This document shows positions 17,018 to 25,635 of a stretch of DNA of 64,000 nucleotides, piece after piece; the stretch's first letter is position 1, and each line of letters opens with the position of its first letter. This DNA is from Streptomyces sp. NBC_01235 (GTDB lineage: Bacteria; Actinomycetota; Actinomycetes; Streptomycetales; Streptomycetaceae): assembly GCF_035989285.1 (NCBI RefSeq), contig NZ_CP108513.1, positions 4,588,001 through 4,652,000 on the forward strand. The letters are read 5' to 3'. The position numbers and the translations under genes are program-made. A model generated the notes under the pieces. That model had not been told where the DNA came from. It saw only the letters and a list, made by a program, of their open reading frames with translations, and ran no database searches.

Positions 17018-18361
17018 ATGGCGACGCCCGTGGCGGCGGAGGCTCCCGGAGCCCCCGCCCCTCCTCGCTCGCGCAAGAGCGTGACCGGCACCCGAAGGAC
17101 GGTGGCGGCGCTGTTCCTGCTGCCCGCCCTGGTGCTGCTCGGCGCGCTCGTGGTCTACCCGATCGGGTACTCGGTCGTGCGCAGTTTCTACGACCAGTCC
17201 GGCGACGGCTTCGCCCGCGTCGACAACTACAAGGCCCTCTTCACCGACGACGGCATCCGCACCGCGCTGAAGAACAACGTGATCTGGGTGGTGTTCGCGC
17301 CGACGGTCGCGACCGCGCTCGGGCTGATCTTCGCGGTGCTGACCGAACGGGTGCGCTGGGGCACCGCGTTCAAGCTGGTCGTCTTCATGCCGATGGCGAT
17401 CTCGATGCTCGCCGCCGGCATCATCTTCCGGCTGGTCTACGACCAGGACCCGGACAAGGGCGTCGCGAACGCGGTGTGGGTGGGCGTGCACGACACGTTC
17501 GCGCAGGCGTCCGCGTTCCCCAAGGCCCACCCGGGCCGCGACTCGCCGCTGCGGGCCGACCAGGGCGGCTTCATCACCCAGACGCCCGTGCACGCCGGCA
17601 CCCCGGTCGCCCTCCCCCTGGTCGGCGTCGCCCCGGACCAGATGCCCGACGACGCGAAGAAGGCCGTCAAGGCAAGCACCGAACAGGGCAAGGTCACCGG
17701 CACCACCTGGCAGGACTTCACCCGCGGCAAGGGCGTCGGCACGCTCGGCGCGCCCGACCCGTCCGAGCTGGGCTACCCCGGGATGAAGATCGAGGCGGTG
17801 AAGGACGGCAAGGTGGTGGCGTCGGCCAAGGCCGCCGCCGACGGCACCTTCACCCTCCCCGCCCAGGCCGACGGCGCCCGGCTCCGGCTGCCCGCGAGCA
17901 ACTTCAAGGAGGCGTACAACGGCCTGGACTGGCTGGGCCCGTCGCTGGTCACGCCGTCGATCATCGGCTCGTACATCTGGATGTGGGCGGGCTTCGCGAT
18001 GGTGCTGATCGCGGCCGGTCTGGCGGGTGTGCCGCGTGAACTGCTCGAAGCGGCGCGCGTCGACGGCGCCAGCGAGTGGCAGGTGTTCCGCAGGGTCACC
18101 GTGCCGCTGCTCGCGCCGGTCCTCGCGGTCGTCACGGTCACCCTGATGATCAACGTGCTGAAGGTGTTCGACCTCGTCTTCATCATCGCCCCGGGCTCCT
18201 CGCAGGACGACGCGAACGTGCTCGCCCTGGAGCTGTACCGCAAGGGCTTCTCCGAGGACCAGCCCGGCATCGCCAGCGCGATCGCGGTGTTCCTGCTGCT
18301 GCTGGTGATCCCGGTGATGTGGTTCAACGTGCGTCGGCTCAGGCGGGAGGTGCGGCGATGA
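17018..18361 (+). CDS. sugar ABC transporter permease with large extracellular insertion (AglF-like)
   Basis: This is a MalF-type permease of 447 aa. The membrane segments flank a soluble insertion of about 160 residues (about 145-305) between the third and fourth helices, predicted to sit outside, as the MalF P2 loop does. The cytoplasmic EAA loop that docks the ATPase is GVPRELLEAARVDGASEWQV. The gene starts 8 bp after the binding-protein gene and overlaps the next permease by 4 bp, so the three genes form an operon. No ATPase gene is present; Streptomyces sugar importers often share the MsiK ATPase encoded elsewhere. Confidence 0.9.
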   Translation: MATPVAAEAPGAPAPPRSRKSVTGTRRTVAALFLLPALVLLGALVVYPIGYSVVRSFYDQSGDGFARVDNYKALFTDDGIRTALKNNVIWVVFAPTVATALGLIFAVLTERVRWGTAFKLVVFMPMAISMLAAGIIFRLVYDQDPDKGVANAVWVGVHDTFAQASAFPKAHPGRDSPLRADQGGFITQTPVHAGTPVALPLVGVAPDQMPDDAKKAVKASTEQGKVTGTTWQDFTRGKGVGTLGAPDPSELGYPGMKIEAVKDGKVVASAKAAADGTFTLPAQADGARLRLPASNFKEAYNGLDWLGPSLVTPSIIGSYIWMWAGFAMVLIAAGLAGVPRELLEAARVDGASEWQVFRRVTVPLLAPVLAVVTVTLMINVLKVFDLVFIIAPGSSQDDANVLALELYRKGFSEDQPGIASAIAVFLLLLVIPVMWFNVRRLRREVRR

Positions 18362-19209
18362 CGAAGCGGCTCGAATGGGTCATGGACAAGCTCAACGGCG
18401 GGCTGGTCCGCGTTTTTCTCATCGTCGTCGGCCTGTTCTGGCTGGTGCCGACCATCGGGCTGCTCATCTCCTCCCTGCGCGCCCCCGAGGACATGAGCGC
18501 CAGCGGCTGGTGGAAGGTGTTCTCCCAGCCCTCCCAACTCACCTTCGACAGCTACCAGAAGCTCCTGGAGAACAGCGACATCACCAACTCGCTCGTCAAC
18601 ACCGTGCTGATCACGGTGCCGGCGACGGTCCTGGTCGTCGTCATCGGCTCGCTCGCGGGCTACGCGTTCGCGTGGATGGAGTTCCCGGGCCGCGACTGGT
18701 GGTTCCTGGCCGTGGTGGGGCTGTTGGTGGTGCCCGTGCAGGTGGCGCTGATCCCGATCGCCGAGCTGTTCGGCAAGATCGGCCTGTTCGGGAACATCCT
18801 GGGAGTGATCCTGTTCCACGTCGGGTTCGGGCTGCCCTTCGCGGTGTTCCTGCTGCGGAACTTCTTCGCGGAGATCCCCCGCGAACTGCTGGAGGCGGCC
18901 CGTCTCGACGGAGCCGGTGAACTCCGGCTGTTCGCACGGGTCGTGATGCCCCTGGGCGGGCCGGCGATCGCGTCCCTGGGCATCTTCCAGTTCCTGTGGG
19001 TGTGGAACGACATGCTGGTGGCGCTGGTGTTCACCAACGCCGACAGCCAGCCGATCACGGTGGCCCTGCAGACGCAGGTACGGCAGTTCGGCAACAACAT
19101 CGATGTGCTGGCACCCGGCGCGTTCATCTCGATGGTGATCCCACTGGCCGTGTTCTTCGCGTTCCAACGGCAGTTCGTGTCCGGAGTGATGGCGGGCGCG
19201 GTCAAGTAG
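18358..19209 (+). CDS. sugar ABC transporter permease (AglG-like)
   Basis: This is the MalG-type partner, 283 aa with six membrane segments. Its EAA loop is EIPRELLEAARLDGAGELRL. The ATG overlaps the stop of the upstream permease (ATGA), a sign of translational coupling. A hairpin terminator follows. Confidence 0.92.
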   Translation: MTKRLEWVMDKLNGGLVRVFLIVVGLFWLVPTIGLLISSLRAPEDMSASGWWKVFSQPSQLTFDSYQKLLENSDITNSLVNTVLITVPATVLVVVIGSLAGYAFAWMEFPGRDWWFLAVVGLLVVPVQVALIPIAELFGKIGLFGNILGVILFHVGFGLPFAVFLLRNFFAEIPRELLEAARLDGAGELRLFARVVMPLGGPAIASLGIFQFLWVWNDMLVALVFTNADSQPITVALQTQVRQFGNNIDVLAPGAFISMVIPLAVFFAFQRQFVSGVMAGAVK

Positions 19210-19241
19210 CCGGAACCCGGAAACCGGAAACCGGAAAAAAG

Positions 19242-19269
19242 GGGGCGGGTCGGGTCATCGGCCCGCCCC
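19242..19269 (+). terminator. terminator of the sugar ABC operon
   Basis: GGGGCGGG and CCCGCCCC form an 8-bp perfect GC stem around a 12-nt loop, 33 bp after the last stop codon. The A-rich CCGGAAAC repeats before it (19210-19240) are also notable. Confidence 0.6.
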
Positions 19270-19399
19270 TCGCCGTTCACCCACCATCCCCTCACCCACC
19301 ATCCCCCGTATGCCTCACGGGCCGTAACCGATTCACTCCATTGGCCGTTCCCGGGCAAGGCCCTGTCCACCGCCGCCCGCGCCGACCCATGGATGTGCC

Positions 19400-20378
19400 T
19401 TGCCCAGGTTCAGCGTCATCGTCCCCGCGTACAAGGTTCAGGCGTACCTGCGCGGGTGCCTCGAGTCGGCCAAGCGCGACCGGCTCCCGCGCGACTCGCG
19501 CGCCGAGTTCCTGCGCATGGCCCGCGCCCACTACCGCCGTTACCGCGTCCCGGGCGCCTCGGTCCCACTGCGCTCCCGGCTGCGCCACACCCTCGTCCAC
19601 TTCGGCGTGCACCGCGCCTACCGGCTCCTGCACGCCGCCTTGTGTGTGCGCCGGCGCACACACAAGGCGGCCTCGAAGCTCGCCCGCGCCCTGCGGGCGG
19701 CCGTTCTGCAAGCCCACTACCGCGTCCGGTTGCGGCTGCCGCTGCGCGCCGACCGGGCCGTGTTCGCCGCGTACCGGGGCCGCGGGCGCGGCTGCGACCC
19801 GGGCGCGCCGGAAGAGGCGTTCCGCACGTTCGCGCCGCAGGTGCGCACGACATGGATCGCCCACCCCGAGCACCAGACGGCCGTCCCGCCGAGCCCACGT
19901 CAGGTGCGCCCGGGCGCGGCTGCGACCCGGGCGCGCCGGAAGAGGCGTTCCGCACGTTCGCGCCGCAGGTGCGCACGGCATGGATCGCCCACCCCGAGCA
20001 CCAGACGGCCGTCCCGCCGAGCCCACGTCAGGTGCGCCCGGGCACGGCCGCCCACCGGGCGGCGCCGGCCCGCTCCAAGTACCTCGTCGACAACGCCGAC
20101 TTCGACCGGCGGCTGGTCAGGAGGACCGGCCAGGTCTTCGTGCAGACCCGGCACGGCACGCCCCTCAAGCACATGGGCCTCGCTCTCCCGGGTGACCCGG
20201 CCGGTGCCGGGTGTCCGCCGAGCGTGTCGTCCGGCAGATCCTGTCGGACGAGGCGCCGGACACGGCGGCACGTCGCGGTGACGGTGACACCGAGTCCGGC
20301 GGTGACGGTTCGGACGGCGCGGTCATCGGCATCCCGCGGCCCGTCGACCGTTCGGCGCGCCTGCCGGAGTACACGTGA
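19400..20378 (+). pseudogene. degraded bifunctional glycosyltransferase / CDP-glycerol glycerophosphotransferase
   Basis: The first residues, MPRFSVIVPAYKVQAYLRGC, are the start of a GT2 glycosyltransferase, but the catalytic domain is missing: the sequence jumps to a later helical part (AKRDRLPRDSRAEFLRMARA). A glycerophosphotransferase-like part follows (EEAFRTFAPQVRTTWIAHPE, then SKYLVDNADFDRR and HGTPLKHMGL). A 128-bp tandem duplication shifts the frame between these segments, and a third frame holds a plausible C-terminus (SAERVVRQILSDEAP to a stop at 20378). Two deletions plus two frame changes make a working enzyme very unlikely. The intact ancestor would have built a wall teichoic-type polymer. 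Confidence 0.8.
19784..20039. repeat. 128-bp tandem duplication
   Basis: Positions 19784-19911 and 19912-20039 are identical except one base (A at 19850 against G at 19978). Because 128 is not a multiple of three, the duplication breaks the reading frame of the surrounding pseudogene. The near identity indicates a recent event. Confidence 0.92.
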
Positions 20379-20477
20379 CCTGCGCTCGGCGCGAGGCGGG
20401 TACCCGGGGGTGCGTCGGGATCCGCCGTGCGGCCTAGCCGCCGGGAGCGAGGCGCCATAAGGGGGAAAGCGCGAGGA

Positions 20478-21206
20478 ATGCGCTCCACTGCCCGCCCCTT
20501 CCGGCATCCGACGCCGTACCAGTTCTTCGGGACCCTGGTCTGGCTGGCGCTGTCGCTCGCGTACTGGCGTGACCCGCTGTGCCGCGCGGCAGTGGCCGGC
20601 CCGTTCAACCTGCTGGTGCTGCTGACCGGGATCGGCCGCTTCACACGCGTTCTGACGGACCGTCGCCGGGCCGCGGTCCTGGGCCTGTTCGCCCTGGCGT
20701 TGCTGTGGGGCGGCGACCGGTCCTGGTCGAGCGACGGCCTCGGTCATCCGTCGACACTGGCCGTCGGACTGACCTGCTGGGCCTGGGCGTTGACGGGCAC
20801 GCGCGCGGGAGCGGTGCGTTGCCCGGTCCGGTACGTCGGTCCGAGCGGCCTGCGGAGTTCGTGGGGGTACGCGTTGCTCGGTGCGCTGTACGCGCTGGTC
20901 CTGCTCGTGCACCCGGTGACGTTCATCGCGGCGGCGGTCGGGGCGGTGGCGCTCGTCGCCGGGTGGGAACGTGACCGGCGGGTGGCCGTGGTGAGCCGGT
21001 GGGCGCTCACGGCCGCGGTGCCGATGACGGCCGCGTACTGCAGGCCCTACCTGGACGCGCTCTCCCTGACGACCGGGGGCCCCGGGGCGGATCTGACGCC
21101 CGAGCGGCTGCCCCAAGGGGTGCCCGGGCACTTCTGGCTGGTGCTGATCGGTGTGCCCGCGCTGTGGCTGCGGGCGTGGCGGGTGAGGCGGGCGGCGGGA
21201 CACTGA
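20478..21206 (+). CDS. small polytopic membrane protein, possibly truncated
   Basis: The 242-residue product has about six hydrophobic segments (for example FFGTLVWLALSLAY, FNLLVLLTGIGRF, LLGALYALVLLVHPVTFIAAAV, WLVLIGVPALWLR). I do not recognise the family with confidence. The layout recalls the membrane part of large integral membrane glycosyltransferases, and because the adjacent upstream gene is a pseudogene this may be a remnant too. The ATG at 20478 follows a GAGG; a longer frame from 20427 is possible. Confidence 0.55.
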   Translation: MRSTARPFRHPTPYQFFGTLVWLALSLAYWRDPLCRAAVAGPFNLLVLLTGIGRFTRVLTDRRRAAVLGLFALALLWGGDRSWSSDGLGHPSTLAVGLTCWAWALTGTRAGAVRCPVRYVGPSGLRSSWGYALLGALYALVLLVHPVTFIAAAVGAVALVAGWERDRRVAVVSRWALTAAVPMTAAYCRPYLDALSLTTGGPGADLTPERLPQGVPGHFWLVLIGVPALWLRAWRVRRAAGH

Positions 21207-21252
21207 CCGCGTGTCCCGCCGGCGCCGATGCTCCTGCCGGAGCGGCCGGTGA

Positions 21253-21666
21253 CTACTCGACGACGAGCTCGACCGGGACGTTGCCGCGGGTGGCGTTGGA
21301 GTAGGGGCAGACCTGGTGGGCCTGCTCGACGAGCTTGCGGCCGGTCGCCTCGTCCACGCTGTCGGGCAGCTCCACGCGCAGGGTCACCTTCAGGGCGAAG
21401 CCCTCGCCCTGCTTGCCTATGCCGACCTCGGCCGTCACCGCGGCGTCGCTGACGTCCACCTTCGCGGCGCGGCCGACGAGGCCCAGGGCGCTGCCGAAAC
21501 AGGCGGCGTAACCGGCGGCGAACAGCTGCTCCGGGTTGGTGCCCTCCCCGTTGCCGCCGAGCTCCACGGGCATGGCCAGCGCGAGGTCGATCCTGCCGTC
21601 GGAGGAGACGGCGCGGCCCTCGCGGCCGTGCGTGGCGGTGGCGACAGCGGTGTAGAGCGCGTCCAT
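21253..21666 (-). CDS. ohr: organic hydroperoxide reductase Ohr
   Basis: Ohr reduces organic and fatty-acid hydroperoxides with a reactive cysteine pair: Cys56 (AACFGS) and Cys120 (VCPYSNATR), at the expected positions in a 137-residue protein. The N-terminal MDALYTAVATATHGREG and the C-terminal NVPVELVVE are typical. It is transcribed divergently from ohrR across a 120-bp region with two inverted repeats that fit OhrR binding, so it should be induced by organic peroxides. Confidence 0.96.
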   Translation of the reverse strand: MDALYTAVATATHGREGRAVSSDGRIDLALAMPVELGGNGEGTNPEQLFAAGYAACFGSALGLVGRAAKVDVSDAAVTAEVGIGKQGEGFALKVTLRVELPDSVDEATGRKLVEQAHQVCPYSNATRGNVPVELVVE

Positions 21667-21735
21667 GGAAAACCATCCCTCTCAGATCACGTTCCGGCGG
21701 CCCGGTCCGGCCGCCCGACGGAGGCAAGTAGAGCA

Positions 21736-21764
21736 CACAATTCAATTGGGCACAACTAAATTGC
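21736..21764. promoter_or_regulatory. probable OhrR operators
   Basis: Two imperfect palindromes lie side by side in this AT-rich patch: CAATTCAATTG (21738-21748, perfect arms around one base) and CAACTAAATTG (21753-21763). They resemble the AATT-centred sites bound by OhrR proteins and sit between the divergent ohr and ohrR genes. Confidence 0.75.
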
Positions 21765-21786
21765 GGGTAAGAGCTATCCTGGAGAC

Positions 21787-22290
21787 ATGACCGCCCCGCT
21801 GCCAGCCGTCGGCCCGGAGAACGCCACGGAGAACTGGCTCCGTCTGGACCGCCAGATCTGCTTCTCCCTGCACGCCGCGTCGCGCGCCTTCAACGGCGTC
21901 TACCGCGTGATCCTCAAGGACCTCGGGCTCACCTATCCGCAGTACCTGGTGATGCTGGTCCTGTGGGAGGAGGGCCCGCTGCCCGTCAAGAAGCTGGGCG
22001 AACACCTGCGTCTGGACTCCGGCACGCTCTCGCCGCTGCTCAAGCGCCTGGAGGGGGCCGGTCTGGTGCTACGCGAGCGCAGCGCCCGCGACGAGCGCTC
22101 CGTGGAGGTGCGGCTCACCGAGGAGGGCGCGTCCCTGCGCGACCGGGCCCTGGAGGTGCCGCGCAGGATCGTCACCGCCACCGGCTTCGAACTCGCCGAG
22201 ATCGGCGCACTGCGCGAGCGCCTGGACGAACTCACCGCGGCGCTGGACGCGGCGGCCACGCCGGAGACGCAGGAGAGCCCGGATGATTGA
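21787..22290 (+). CDS. ohrR: MarR-family organic peroxide sensor OhrR
   Basis: This is a 167-residue MarR-type repressor with the sensing cysteine Cys25 in [12 protein letters not shown], the usual position in OhrR, and a winged helix ([20 protein letters not shown], then [16 protein letters not shown]). It should repress ohr and itself until the cysteine is oxidised. No second cysteine is visible, so it would be of the one-cysteine type. Its end overlaps the next gene by 8 bp, so the ADP-ribosylglycohydrolase gene is probably co-transcribed and peroxide-responsive. Confidence 0.94.
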   Translation: MTAPLPAVGPENATENWLRLDRQICFSLHAASRAFNGVYRVILKDLGLTYPQYLVMLVLWEEGPLPVKKLGEHLRLDSGTLSPLLKRLEGAGLVLRERSARDERSVEVRLTEEGASLRDRALEVPRRIVTATGFELAEIGALRERLDELTAALDAAATPETQESPDD

Positions 22291-23236
22291 TTCGGTACGC
22301 GCCGTCGACCGCGCCGTCGGCTGTGTCGTCGGCTCCGCCGTGGGGGACGCGCTGGGCGCGCCCTTCGAGTTCGGGCCGGAGGGCGCGTTCTCCGAGCGGT
22401 TCCCGTCGGGCGTGCACGGTGGCGAGATGTGCGGGGGCGGCGGCTGGGACCCGGGGGAGGCGACCGACGACACGCAGATGGCCGTCCTCGTCGGGGAGTC
22501 CCTGCTGGAGTGCGGCGGACTGGACCCGGCGGACGTCTTCCGGCGGTTTTGGCGCTGGGCCGCCGCCGACCCCAAGGACATCGGGCTGCAGACCGAGGCG
22601 GTCCTGAGCAGCGGCGATCCCTGGGACACCGCCGCCGCGCTGCACTTCCAGACCAGTCAACGGGCGGCGGGCAACGGCGCATTGATGCGGGCGGCCACCT
22701 CCGCCGTCTACTTCGCGCCCCACGGCCGTACGGCCACCATGGACGCGGCGCGCCGGCTCGCCGCCCTCACCCACGGGGACCGTGCGGCCTGGGAGGGCAC
22801 GGCCGTCTTCCATGAGCTGGTGCGGGTCGCCCTCGCGGGCGCCGACCCGCTGGCCGCGCTGACAAAGACCCTCGCCGAGGTCCACCCCGACCACCGCGAG
22901 CGGTACACGGCTGTCCTCGCCCCCGACTGGCACCCCGACCTGGCGACCGAGTTCAACGGCGCGGTGTGGCCCTGCCTCGGCTCCGCCGTCTGGGCCCTGC
23001 GCACGACGTCCTGCTTCGAGGACGCCGTCCGCGCCGCCGTCGACCTCGGTGGCGACACGGACACCGTCGCGGCCGTGACGGGCGGCCTCGCCGGAGCCGT
23101 GTACGGCGTCGACGACGTCCCGCAGCGATGGACGGCCGCCCTGCACGTCCCCCTGCCGGGTTCCGGCGACCGCGTCCTGCGCCTGCCGGAACTCACGACC
23201 CTGGCGCACGAGCTGGCCGGGTCCCCGGCACCCTAG
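22283..23236 (+). CDS. ADP-ribosylglycohydrolase family protein
   Basis: The protein (317 aa) has the hallmarks of the DraG/ARH fold: [11 protein letters not shown] near the N-terminus, TDDTQMAVL (about 72-80) and [19 protein letters not shown] near the C-terminus. The acidic residues of these motifs bind two metal ions. Members remove ADP-ribose from proteins or small molecules; the substrate here is unknown. It overlaps ohrR by 8 bp and converges on the next gene, with overlapping stop codons. Confidence 0.9.
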   Translation: MIDSVRAVDRAVGCVVGSAVGDALGAPFEFGPEGAFSERFPSGVHGGEMCGGGGWDPGEATDDTQMAVLVGESLLECGGLDPADVFRRFWRWAAADPKDIGLQTEAVLSSGDPWDTAAALHFQTSQRAAGNGALMRAATSAVYFAPHGRTATMDAARRLAALTHGDRAAWEGTAVFHELVRVALAGADPLAALTKTLAEVHPDHRERYTAVLAPDWHPDLATEFNGAVWPCLGSAVWALRTTSCFEDAVRAAVDLGGDTDTVAAVTGGLAGAVYGVDDVPQRWTAALHVPLPGSGDRVLRLPELTTLAHELAGSPAP

Positions 23237-23877
23237 GCGTTGTTCAGGTACGCCAGCACGGCCAGTACCCGCCGGTGTCCGCTGTCGCTGGCCGGCAGGC
23301 CCAGTTTCAGGAACACGTTGCCGATGTGCTTGCTGACGGACCGCTCGGTGATGACGAGGGTGTTGGCGATGGTCGTGTTGTCGCGGCCCTCGGCCATGAG
23401 CTTCAGCACCTCGCGCTCGCGCGGCGTGAGCGAGTCCAGCGGCGAGTCACGACGGCGGGTCATCAGCTCGGTGACGACCTCGGGGTCGAGCGCCGTCCCG
23501 CCGGAGGCCACCCGCTCCAGCGCGTCCAGGAACTCGTCCACCCGGCCCACGCGGTCCTTCAGCAGATAGCCGACCCCGCTCGCGCCCCCGCCCAGCAACT
23601 CGGCGGCGTAGGACTCCTCGACGTACTGCGAGAGCACCAGCACCGGCAGGCCGGGGATCTTCTCGCGGGCCTCCAGGGCGGCCCGCAGCCCCTCGTCGCG
23701 GAAGCCCGGCGGCATCCGCACATCGAGCACCGCCACGTCCGGACGGTGTTCCAGCAACGCCGGCAGCACCTCGGGGCCGGAGCCGGCGACGGCCACCACC
23801 TCGTGCCCGGACGACGTCAGCAGCAGGACCAAACCCTCCCTGAGCAGGGCGTTGTCCTCGGCTATCACGACTCTCAT
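23233..23877 (-). CDS. NarL/FixJ-type response regulator without adjacent kinase
   Basis: The receiver domain (residues 1-120) has the acidic pair EDN (7-9), phospho-acceptor Asp52 (VLDVRMP) and the conserved Lys (LLKDRV, about 108). A LuxR-type HTH follows (LTPREREVLKLMAEGRDNTT, about 150-205). No histidine kinase gene is adjacent: the upstream neighbour is a TetR regulator and the downstream one is convergent. It may be an orphan, or its kinase may be elsewhere. Confidence 0.9.
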   Translation of the reverse strand: MRVVIAEDNALLREGLVLLLTSSGHEVVAVAGSGPEVLPALLEHRPDVAVLDVRMPPGFRDEGLRAALEAREKIPGLPVLVLSQYVEESYAAELLGGGASGVGYLLKDRVGRVDEFLDALERVASGGTALDPEVVTELMTRRRDSPLDSLTPREREVLKLMAEGRDNTTIANTLVITERSVSKHIGNVFLKLGLPASDSGHRRVLAVLAYLNNA

Positions 23878-23899
23878 GCCACCTCGACTCCTGGAGCGC

Positions 23900-24535
23900 C
23901 TACAGCGCCTTGATCGCCTCGGCGGTCGCCCGAGCCAGCGCGCCCAGATACCCCTTGGGCAGCTTCGGGCTGCGGATGACCACCGAACGCCAGTAAAGCG
24001 GACCCGAGATCAGATCGAGCGCCAGCTCCTCGTTGAACCCCGCACGGATCTCCCCTCGCTGCTGCGCCGCCGCCACGATCTTCAGGGCGACCCCCTCCTG
24101 CCCCTCCTTCAGCGCCTTCTGCATCGCCTCGGCGATATCGGGGTTGCGGGCCGCCTCGGCCTGGAGGTCCGGGATGATCTGCGAGGCCACGGGGTGCCGC
24201 AGCGCCCGCGAGGTCACCTCGTAGAGCATGCGCAGGTCGCCCTCCAGGCTGCCCGTCTCCGGGGCCGGCAGACCCTGTACGGCGATCACCGAGACGATGT
24301 CGAGGACCAGGTGCAGCTTGGAACGCCAGCGCCGGTACACCGCGGTCTTGCCCACACCGGCGCGACGGGCGATGCCCTCGATGGACATCCGTGCGTAGCC
24401 GACGGTCGCGAGCTCCTCGAACACGGCGGCCCGGATGGCCTCCGTCACCTCCTCGCGCAGCACGGCCGCGCCCGCGGGCGCCCGGCGGCGCGGGCGCGCC
24501 TGGGGTCCATCGGTGTTCGTCGCGTTCGTCGTCAT
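23900..24535 (-). CDS. TetR-family transcriptional regulator
   Basis: The 211-residue protein has an N-terminal TetR HTH (VFEELATVGYARMSIEGIAR, then AGVGKTAVYRRWRSK) and a C-terminal domain resembling TetR_C_16-type dimerisation domains. The ATG at 24535 (MTTNATN) is preferred; another lies four codons earlier. It is transcribed divergently from an ABC exporter, and the gap contains a 33-bp direct repeat that may be its operator. Confidence 0.88.
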   Translation of the reverse strand: MTTNATNTDGPQARPRRRAPAGAAVLREEVTEAIRAAVFEELATVGYARMSIEGIARRAGVGKTAVYRRWRSKLHLVLDIVSVIAVQGLPAPETGSLEGDLRMLYEVTSRALRHPVASQIIPDLQAEAARNPDIAEAMQKALKEGQEGVALKIVAAAQQRGEIRAGFNEELALDLISGPLYWRSVVIRSPKLPKGYLGALARATAEAIKAL

Positions 24536-24550
24536 GCCGACCAGCATAGG

Positions 24551-24663
24551 GCGTTACGACGATACGGTTGCGTTCCGACGTCAACTCGGCCTACTCTCGC
24601 GTTGCGACGATACGGTCCCGTCCTGACGTAAGAAAACGTGAAGAAAAACGTAAGGAAACGTCG
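24551..24663. promoter_or_regulatory. direct repeats between tetR and the ABC exporter genes
   Basis: Two similar 33-bp copies start GCGTT(A/G)CGACGATACGGT and end TGACGT or CGACGT (24551-24583 and 24599-24631, period 48 bp). An A-rich stretch follows with three evenly spaced AACGT pentamers (24635, 24647, 24657). The arrangement suggests binding of one or two dimers of the neighbouring TetR protein, or a regulated promoter for the exporter. Confidence 0.55.
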
Positions 24664-24702
24664 GACGACTAAGGAAACGGCGCCCGCACCCCCCTCCCCC
24701 GA

Positions 24703-25635
24703 GTGAAAGCAGCGGATGTGAGTCAGGTCCTCCACACACCGCCCAAGACACCGGCCTACGGCCCCGGCGAGCTCGCGGCCCTGGCCGAGCGGCACGGCCT
24801 CACGGTCAGCGGTGCCCGTCCTCCCCTGCCGGAGTACGTCAGCCAGCTCTGGGCGCGCCGCCACTTCATCACCGCGTTCGCCACCGCCAAGCTCACCGCC
24901 CAGTACAGCCAGGCGAAGCTGGGCCAGGTCTGGCAGGTGATGACCCCGCTGCTGAACGCGGCGGTGTACTACTTCATCTTCGGCGTCCTGCTGGACACCA
25001 AGAGGAACGTGGCGGACTTCATCCCGTTCCTGGTCACGGGCGTGTTCGTGTTCACGTTCACCCAGAGCTCGGTCATGGCGGGCACCCGCGCCATCTCCGG
25101 CAGCATCGGCCTGGTGCGGGCCCTGCACTTCCCCCGGGCCGCGCTGCCGATCTCGTTCTGTCTCCAGCAGCTCCAGCAGCTGCTGTTCTCGATGGCCGCC
25201 CTGCTGATCATCCTGTTCGCGGTGGGCGTGCCGCCGGCCCTGTCGTGGGTCCTCGTCCTCCCGGCGCTGACGCTGCAGTTCGTCTTCAACGCGGGCCTCG
25301 CGATGGTCCTGGCCCGGGCTGGCGCGAAGACGCCGGACATCGCCCAGCTGATGCCGTTCATCCTGCGCACCTGGATGTACATCTCGGGCGTCATGTGGAG
25401 CATCGACAACCTGATCAGCAAGCACCACGGCATGCCGTCCTGGGTCGCCAGCCTGCTGCGGGCCAACCCCGCCGCCGTCTACATCGACCTGATGCGCTTC
25501 GCGCTGATCGACAGCTTCCACGCCAGTCAGCTGCCGCCCCACGTGTGGCTGGTCGCGACCGGCTGGGCGCTGCTCGCCGGTGTCGGTGGCTTCATCTACT
25601 TCTGGAAGGCTGAGGAGACGTACGGCCGTGGCTGA
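24703..25635 (+). CDS. ABC-2 type polysaccharide / teichoic acid export permease
   Basis: This is a TagG/Wzm-like permease of 310 aa with an N-terminal cytoplasmic region, six membrane segments (such as LNAAVYYFIFGVLL and FIPFLVTGVFVFTF) and the conserved AKLGQVWQVMTPLL entry. It would move a lipid-linked polymer out of the cell together with the ATPase encoded next. The start is the GTG at 24703 or the GTG five codons later. It overlaps the ATPase gene by 8 bp. The nearby pseudogene for a glycerophosphotransferase suggests the locus once made the polymer. Confidence 0.9.
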   Translation: MKAADVSQVLHTPPKTPAYGPGELAALAERHGLTVSGARPPLPEYVSQLWARRHFITAFATAKLTAQYSQAKLGQVWQVMTPLLNAAVYYFIFGVLLDTKRNVADFIPFLVTGVFVFTFTQSSVMAGTRAISGSIGLVRALHFPRAALPISFCLQQLQQLLFSMAALLIILFAVGVPPALSWVLVLPALTLQFVFNAGLAMVLARAGAKTPDIAQLMPFILRTWMYISGVMWSIDNLISKHHGMPSWVASLLRANPAAVYIDLMRFALIDSFHASQLPPHVWLVATGWALLAGVGGFIYFWKAEETYGRG

